From: Virgisporangium aliadipatigenens
Lineage (GTDB): Bacteria; Actinomycetota; Actinomycetes; Mycobacteriales; Micromonosporaceae
Length of the DNA: 64,000 bases
NCBI RefSeq assembly: GCF_016863615.1
Contig: NZ_BOPF01000012.1
Location: 186,001 to 250,000 of the forward strand
Direction of reading: 5' to 3'
Positions within the stretch are counted from its first letter, which is position 1; each line of letters begins with the position of its first letter. Positions 59,835 to 64,000 of the stretch are shown piece after piece. The notes beneath the pieces are model-generated. The model saw only the letters and a program-made list of their open reading frames with translations. It was not told the DNA's origin and ran no database searches. A program made the translations under genes and the position numbers.

Positions 59835-61124
59835 TCAGGCCGTCTTGAAGCCGGCCTTCTTCAGGTCGTCCAGCGTCGTCGTCTGCATCGTGCCGAGCGC
59901 GGCCGTGAAGGCGGCCGCCTGCCTGGACTCCGCCGCCTTGCCGAACGCGTCGTTGTAGGCGTTGTACGCCACGTTGACGTTCGGCCCGTAGGTGAACGGG
60001 TTGGTCGCCTTGGCCGCCTGCGCGGCGAGCGCGTAGAAGTCCGTCTGTTCGGCGAAGAACGCCGGCGGGGTGGTGAGCGCCGTCGCGGTCGCGTCGGTGG
60101 CGGCGGGGTAGACGTTCGCGGTCTGGGCGAGCGCCTTGAGCGCGGCCGGATCCGTGTTGAGCCAACCGGCGAACTGCGCCGCCTGCTTGCGGTGCTTCGT
60201 CTGCGTCGTGACGCTCGTGGCCGAACCGCCCCAGTTGCCGTTCGCGGGCTTGGCGGCGTCCCACTGCGGCAGGAGCGCGGCCTTCCACTTGCCCTTCGTC
60301 GCGGGCGCGCTGCCCGAAAGCACTCCCGGGCCCCACACCGCGCCGAGCCAGCCGACCTGGGTGCCGTCGTTCAGGGCGGCGTTCCACTCCGGGGTGTACA
60401 TGGGCGTGTTGAGCACGGCGCCCTCCTGTACCAGGCCGCCCCAGTACTGCGCGACCTTGCGGGTGTTGGCGTCGTCGATGTTGACCGACCAGGCGTCGCC
60501 CTTGACGCCCCACCAGGAGGCGCCGGCCTGCTGGGAGAGGCCGGAGAACCAGCCCGGGTCGTTGGCGGAGAACGTTCCCAGGTACTGCTTCGGGTTGGCG
60601 GCGTGCACCTTGCGGGCCACGTCGGCGTACTGCTCCCAGGTCGTCGGCGCCTGCAGGTTGAGCTGCTGGAAGATGTCCGCCCGGTAGAAGAACATCATCG
60701 GCCCGGAGTCCTGCGGGACGCCGTAGACGGCGGACTGGCCGAGCGTGACGCTGTTCCACGCCGAGTCGGGGAACTTGGACTTGAGCGACCCGGCCTCCTT
60801 GGCGATGTCGGCGATGGCGTTCGCCGCGACGAGGGTCGGGATCTTCTGGTATTCGGCCTGCATGACGTCGGGTGCGCCGCTGCCGGCCTTGATCGCCGTC
60901 AGCAGCTTGGTGACGGCCGGGTCGCCGCCGTCCTGCTTGTTGACGGTCACGTGGATGTCGGGGTGGGCGGCGTTCCACACCTCGGCGACCTTGTCCATGT
61001 TCGGCGCCCAGCTCCAGTAGGTCAGCTCGACCTTGCCGCCGGACTCACCCTCGTTGTCGTCGGTTCCGCTGCATCCGGTCGCCGCCAGCAGCAGGATCGC
61101 GGTCAGCGCCACCAATCTCTTCAT
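59835..61124 (-). CDS. Sugar ABC importer substrate-binding lipoprotein
   Basis: A 429-residue lipoprotein of the extracellular solute-binding family 1. The signal and lipobox are RLVALTAILLLAATGCSG (Cys becomes lipidated). KVELTYWSWAPNMDKVAEVW is the first binding-protein segment, then PDVMQAEYQKIPTLVAANAI, DSGPMMFFYRADIFQQLNL and a NPFTYGPNVNVAYNAYNDAF hinge region. ATG 61124 is chosen since GAGGAGACCG precedes it and the lipobox is then correctly placed. The two permease genes and LacI follow. It probably binds beta-galacto-oligosaccharides. The divergent GH35 gene shares its LacI-controlled promoter region. Confidence 0.93.
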   Translation of the reverse strand: MKRLVALTAILLLAATGCSGTDDNEGESGGKVELTYWSWAPNMDKVAEVWNAAHPDIHVTVNKQDGGDPAVTKLLTAIKAGSGAPDVMQAEYQKIPTLVAANAIADIAKEAGSLKSKFPDSAWNSVTLGQSAVYGVPQDSGPMMFFYRADIFQQLNLQAPTTWEQYADVARKVHAANPKQYLGTFSANDPGWFSGLSQQAGASWWGVKGDAWSVNIDDANTRKVAQYWGGLVQEGAVLNTPMYTPEWNAALNDGTQVGWLGAVWGPGVLSGSAPATKGKWKAALLPQWDAAKPANGNWGGSATSVTTQTKHRKQAAQFAGWLNTDPAALKALAQTANVYPAATDATATALTTPPAFFAEQTDFYALAAQAAKATNPFTYGPNVNVAYNAYNDAFGKAAESRQAAAFTAALGTMQTTTLDDLKKAGFKTA

Positions 61125-61168
61125 CGGTCTCCTCAGGGGGTGGGACCGCGCGTGCACGGCCGAGGTAC

Positions 61169-61184
61169 CTGTGACCGGTTACAG
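61169..61184. promoter_or_regulatory. LacI-type operator 1, binding-protein side
   Basis: CTGTGACCGGTTACAG is a palindrome with a central CG and one mismatched pair, the standard LacI-family operator shape. It lies 45 bases upstream of the binding-protein ATG (61124). It shares 14 of 16 positions with operator 2. Confidence 0.8.
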
Positions 61185-61258
61185 TGATCCCGCTCAACCG
61201 AGATGTCAAGGGCTTGATTCCGGCCCGTTACGTCGGGGTATCTTGCGGGTCCGTGCCT

Positions 61259-61274
61259 CTGTGACCGATCACAG
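61259..61274. promoter_or_regulatory. LacI-type operator 2, galactosidase side
   Basis: CTGTGACCGATCACAG, the same palindrome type as operator 1, with one mismatched pair, 27 bases upstream of the GH35 start (61301). The operator centres are 90 bases apart, suitable for cooperative looping between the divergent promoters. Confidence 0.8.
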
Positions 61275-61300
61275 GTTCCTGCCCTTGAGGAGGCCTCCTC

Positions 61301-63712
61301 GTGCCGCTGTTCGTCTCGCACCAGCCGTGGGCCGCGCCGCTGCGCCGCCCCCGGATGAGCAACGCCGAGGACGTCCGACCGGGGCTGTCGCTGACCGACC
61401 GCTACCTGACCCGCGACGGGGTTCCGCTGATCCCGGTCTCCGGCGAGATCCACTACAGCCGGATCCCGCGGGAACGGTGGGCGCACCGCCTGCGCCAGCT
61501 GAGAGCCGGCGGGGTCACGGTCGCCGCGACGTACGTGTTCTGGCTGCACCACGTGCCCGAGCGCGGCAGGCCCCGCTTCGACGGCAACCTCGACGTGGCC
61601 GCGTTCGTCGACGAGTGCGTCGCGGCCGGCCTCGACGTGGTGCTGCGCATCGGCCCGTGGTGCCACGGCGAGACGCGCAACGGCGGCTTCCCCGACTGGG
61701 TGCGCGACGCGCCGGTCCGGCACCGCACCGACGACCCCGCCTATCTCGCGTTGGTGGCGGAGTGGTTCGGTCAACTGGCGACCGCGCTGGACGGCCGCTG
61801 CGATCCGGCCCGGGTGCTGGCGGTGCAGCTGGAGAACGAGCTGTACGACCAGCCGGCACACCTGGTGTCGCTGAAGCGGCTTGCGCGCGCGGCCGGCCTG
61901 AGCGCTCCACTGTGGACGGCGACGGCGTGGGGCGGCGCCGACCTGCCGGACGAGGAGGTGCTCCCGCTCTTCGGCGGCTACGGCGACGGATTCTGGGTCG
62001 ACGCCGACGCCCCGTGGGACCCCACCTTCCGCGACCACTACTTCTTCTCGCATGTGTGGGACGACCCCGGCATCGGCGCCGACGTGCGGCGGGCCCACGA
62101 GGCGCGCCTGGCGGCCGTGCAGCCGCGCACGCCGTCACCGCACTTCCCGCCGGCCACCTGCGAACTCGGCGGCGGCATGGCGACCGCGTACCACCGCCGG
62201 CCGCGCCCCGCCGGGCTCGACGTCGCCGCCGTCGCGCACTGCAAGATCGGCAACGGTTCGGCCTGGCAGGGCTACTACATGTACGCGGGCGGCACCAACC
62301 CGGCACTGCCCGGCGGGGCGCAGGAGTCGCACGCCACCGGCTACCCGAACGACATGCCGCGCCTCGGCTACGACTTCCACGCGCCGGTGGGGGAGTCCGG
62401 TGCCCTGGGTGGTTCGCACCCGGAACTGCGGCGGCAGCACGCCTTTCTGGCGGCGTTCGGGGCGTCGCTCGCCGAGATGCCCTCCAGCCTGCCGGCGGTG
62501 CGACCGTCCGGTGTGGACGACGCGTCGACGCTGCGGTACGCGCTGCGTTCCGACGGCGAACGGGGCTTCCTGTTCATCGCGTGGCACCAGCCGCATCAGC
62601 CGCTGCCGCACTACCGCGACGCCCGTTTCCGGATCACGCTGGACGGCGCGGAGCTGCTGTTCCCGTCCCACCCGGTGGACATTCCCGCGGGAACGCTCGC
62701 GCGCTGGCCGCTCCGCCTCGAGGCCGGCGGGGTGCGGCTGGAGTGGGCGACGGCCTCGGCGCTGACGTTCCTGCCCGGCGCGGTGCCGACCCTGGTGCTC
62801 ACGGCCGAGGAGGGGATCGACGTCGAGCTGGCCGTCGCCGACAGCCTGGACGGCGACGGCGTGACGGTGCGCGCGGTCCGGCCGTGGCCCGAGCCGGTGC
62901 GACTGTCCACATCGGACGGTGGTCGGCTGGACGTGCTCGTGCTCGCGCCGGAGTGCGCCCCGAAGGTCTGGGTCTGCGAGGACGGCCCCGCCCGGCGGCT
63001 CTTCCTGTCGCCGGCGGAGCTGACCTGGGGCTCGGACGGGCGGGTGTCGGTGCACGGCGGCGAGGCCGCCGTCTACGACCCGTCTGCGGGCGCCTTCGTC
63101 CCGTTGCCCCTCGAGCCCGCCGCCGCTCCCGTGGCAGGCAACGCGGCCGCGTCCTCTTTCCCGGCGGGCGGGGCGGCTGCTTCTGTGGCGGGCGGGGCGG
63201 CCGCGTCCTCGGCGGGCGGGGCGGCCGCGTCCCCGGTGGACGGGTCCACTGTGGACGGTGCGGTCGGGGTGCGGGAGGTGCGGCCGGCGGCGGGCACGGT
63301 GCCGGTCTCCTACGGCAAGCACGAGGGCCGGCAGTCCGCGCCGGCCCCGGAGGTCTTCGAACAGCTGGCCGCCGTCCACCGCCTGTCGCCGCCGGACTGG
63401 GCCGCCGACCCCGCGTTCGACGCGCTGCTGCGCATCGCCTGGGCCGGCGACGTCGCCGAACTCCGCCTCGACGGCCGGCCGGTCACCGACCGGTTCTGGG
63501 ACGGTGCGCCGTGGACGGTCAGCCTGCGCGACGCCGGCTACCGGCCGGGCGCCGAGCTGACCCTGCACGTGCTGCCCCTAGCCACCGGTTCGACGGTGCA
63601 CCTGCCCGCCGACGCCCGCGAACGCCTGCTCGCCGCCGACGGGCAGCTGCTCGCCGTCGACGAGGTGCGGGTGATCGGCCGCCCCGTTCGACGGGAAGTG
63701 TCGAGAACCTGA
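61301..63712 (+). CDS. GH35 beta-galactosidase
   Basis: 803 residues, no signal peptide, so cytoplasmic. GH35 signatures are clear: IPVSGEIHYSRIPRERWAHR, VAATYVFWLHH, LRIGPWCHGETRNGGFPDW, the acid/base Glu in AVQLENELYDQ and the probable nucleophile Glu in ATCELGGGMATAYHRR. A low-complexity insert (about residues 605-655, repeated GGAAAS units, with STVDGSTVDG-like ending) precedes a C-terminal jelly-roll-type domain. GTG 61301 has GAGGAGG upstream. It removes terminal galactose from imported oligosaccharides. It diverges from the importer genes and shares their LacI operators. It contains two dispersed palindromes (61906, 63245). Confidence 0.9.
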   Translation: MPLFVSHQPWAAPLRRPRMSNAEDVRPGLSLTDRYLTRDGVPLIPVSGEIHYSRIPRERWAHRLRQLRAGGVTVAATYVFWLHHVPERGRPRFDGNLDVAAFVDECVAAGLDVVLRIGPWCHGETRNGGFPDWVRDAPVRHRTDDPAYLALVAEWFGQLATALDGRCDPARVLAVQLENELYDQPAHLVSLKRLARAAGLSAPLWTATAWGGADLPDEEVLPLFGGYGDGFWVDADAPWDPTFRDHYFFSHVWDDPGIGADVRRAHEARLAAVQPRTPSPHFPPATCELGGGMATAYHRRPRPAGLDVAAVAHCKIGNGSAWQGYYMYAGGTNPALPGGAQESHATGYPNDMPRLGYDFHAPVGESGALGGSHPELRRQHAFLAAFGASLAEMPSSLPAVRPSGVDDASTLRYALRSDGERGFLFIAWHQPHQPLPHYRDARFRITLDGAELLFPSHPVDIPAGTLARWPLRLEAGGVRLEWATASALTFLPGAVPTLVLTAEEGIDVELAVADSLDGDGVTVRAVRPWPEPVRLSTSDGGRLDVLVLAPECAPKVWVCEDGPARRLFLSPAELTWGSDGRVSVHGGEAAVYDPSAGAFVPLPLEPAAAPVAGNAAASSFPAGGAAASVAGGAAASSAGGAAASPVDGSTVDGAVGVREVRPAAGTVPVSYGKHEGRQSAPAPEVFEQLAAVHRLSPPDWAADPAFDALLRIAWAGDVAELRLDGRPVTDRFWDGAPWTVSLRDAGYRPGAELTLHVLPLATGSTVHLPADARERLLAADGQLLAVDEVRVIGRPVRREVSRT

Positions 63713-63733
63713 TTTATCCCCGATGATCGCAAT

Positions 63734-63778
63734 TTGACGCGGATCAATGCGTACGTTGGGTGGTGTAACGGTCACACC
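63734..63778 (+). promoter_or_regulatory. Promoter-like box and palindrome upstream of the terminal lipoprotein
   Basis: TTGACG at 63734-63739, and GGTGTAAC-G-GTCACACC (63762-63778), a 17-bp palindrome with one mismatched pair, 18 bases before the GTG at 63797. It is a candidate repressor site over the promoter. It resembles but does not equal the LacI operators (13 rather than 14 bases between the outer T and A of TGT...ACA). Confidence 0.45.
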
Positions 63779-63796
63779 ACCTCGGGGGAGGCGCAC

Positions 63797-64000
63797 GTGC
63801 GCATCACACGTCGATTCCGTACCGTCGCGACAATCGGGGCGATCGTGCTGCTCGCGGCCTCCGCGTGCGGCCGATCGGACGGCAAGGAGCCCGCCCAGCC
63901 CGCCGGGCACCAGGGCCACGAGGCGGGCGCGATCCCGGCGGCGGCGCCGCTGCGCGCCGGCGAACGCTTCGTCGAGCTGTCGATCGCCCGGCCGTACACC
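63797..64000 (+). CDS. Putative lipoprotein, 3' partial
   Basis: The frame opens at GTG 63797 after GGGGAGG (63785-63791) and runs out of the window. The N-terminus MRITRRFRTVATIGAIVLLAASACGRS is a signal peptide with a lipobox (LAASAC). A short His/Gly linker (GHQGHEAG) and PLRAGERFVELSIARPYT follow. Only 68 residues are visible. The HQGH linker and this start are reminiscent of copper-dependent monooxygenase-like lipoproteins of actinobacteria, but the rest must be seen to decide. Confidence 0.7.
   Translation, partial: MRITRRFRTVATIGAIVLLAASACGRSDGKEPAQPAGHQGHEAGAIPAAAPLRAGERFVELSIARPYT

Overview
The window is very GC-rich chromosomal DNA with tightly packed genes, many GTG and TTG starts, 4-base stop/start overlaps and only short intergenic gaps. 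Gene content points to a filamentous actinobacterium, most likely of the Micromonosporaceae type: a MerR/DUF6194 pair, a MEDS-STAS sensor, several secreted ricin-B and SGNH proteins, Kdp with a long KdpC, and a carbohydrate ABC importer without its own ATPase. This placement is an inference from gene families. I see no tRNA, rRNA, CRISPR array, insertion sequence, prophage or replication origin. No gene-free stretch exceeds 300 bases; the longest (8685-8922, 10817-11029, 35907-36107) are described under their signals.

Layout. 1-3.7 kb: end of a MocR-type regulator, alaA-like aminotransferase, and a membrane protein/winged-helix operon with a 29-bp operator. 3.7-9.2 kb: GntR-MHS transporter-SPFH operon, AraC regulator, MEDS-STAS sensor, and a decayed SGNH esterase. 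9.2-18.4 kb: a two-domain transglycosylase-ricin protein, small regulators and enzymes, a DoxX-like membrane protein, and an ECF sigma factor coupled to a membrane beta-propeller protein. 18.4-23.2 kb: divergent paaK and paaZ (phenylacetate pathway) plus a kinase-like gene. 23.2-27.5 kb: a flavin monooxygenase, a VOC-family fragment, agmatinase-GNAT, and DHFR-like/HxlR genes. 27.5-35.3 kb: a complete kdp potassium-uptake operon, orf27-kdpF-A-B-C-D-E, with two tiny membrane genes at its head. 35.4-37.5 kb: two uncharacterised genes.

37.6-47.1 kb is the most distinctive region. It encodes an exported set: a Tat two-domain laccase, a 1317-residue ThuA/discoidin/sugar-dehydrogenase/PKD/DUF1080 protein, a cupredoxin with six Ig-like repeats, and two further secreted proteins. 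The dehydrogenase and the cupredoxin share an unrecognised module of about 80 residues, which suggests an extracellular sugar-oxidising, copper-based electron chain held together by that module (inference). 47.1-54.2 kb holds DUF418, hydrolase, SRPBCC-ArsR, ndh, SGNH-ricin and XRE-SDR genes. 54.2-63.7 kb is a beta-galactan utilisation locus: a GH35 galactosidase divergent from a binding protein/permease/LacI/GH53/GH53 operon, with two matching LacI-type operators in the divergent gap. The last gene is a truncated lipoprotein.

Across the window an 11-bp odd palindrome, TCCAC(A/T)GTGGA, occurs exactly 16 times. Every copy is inside a gene, and all three reading frames are used. By a hand estimate far less than one copy is expected. 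A second strong DNA signal is a near-perfect 62-bp palindrome at 50000-50061.
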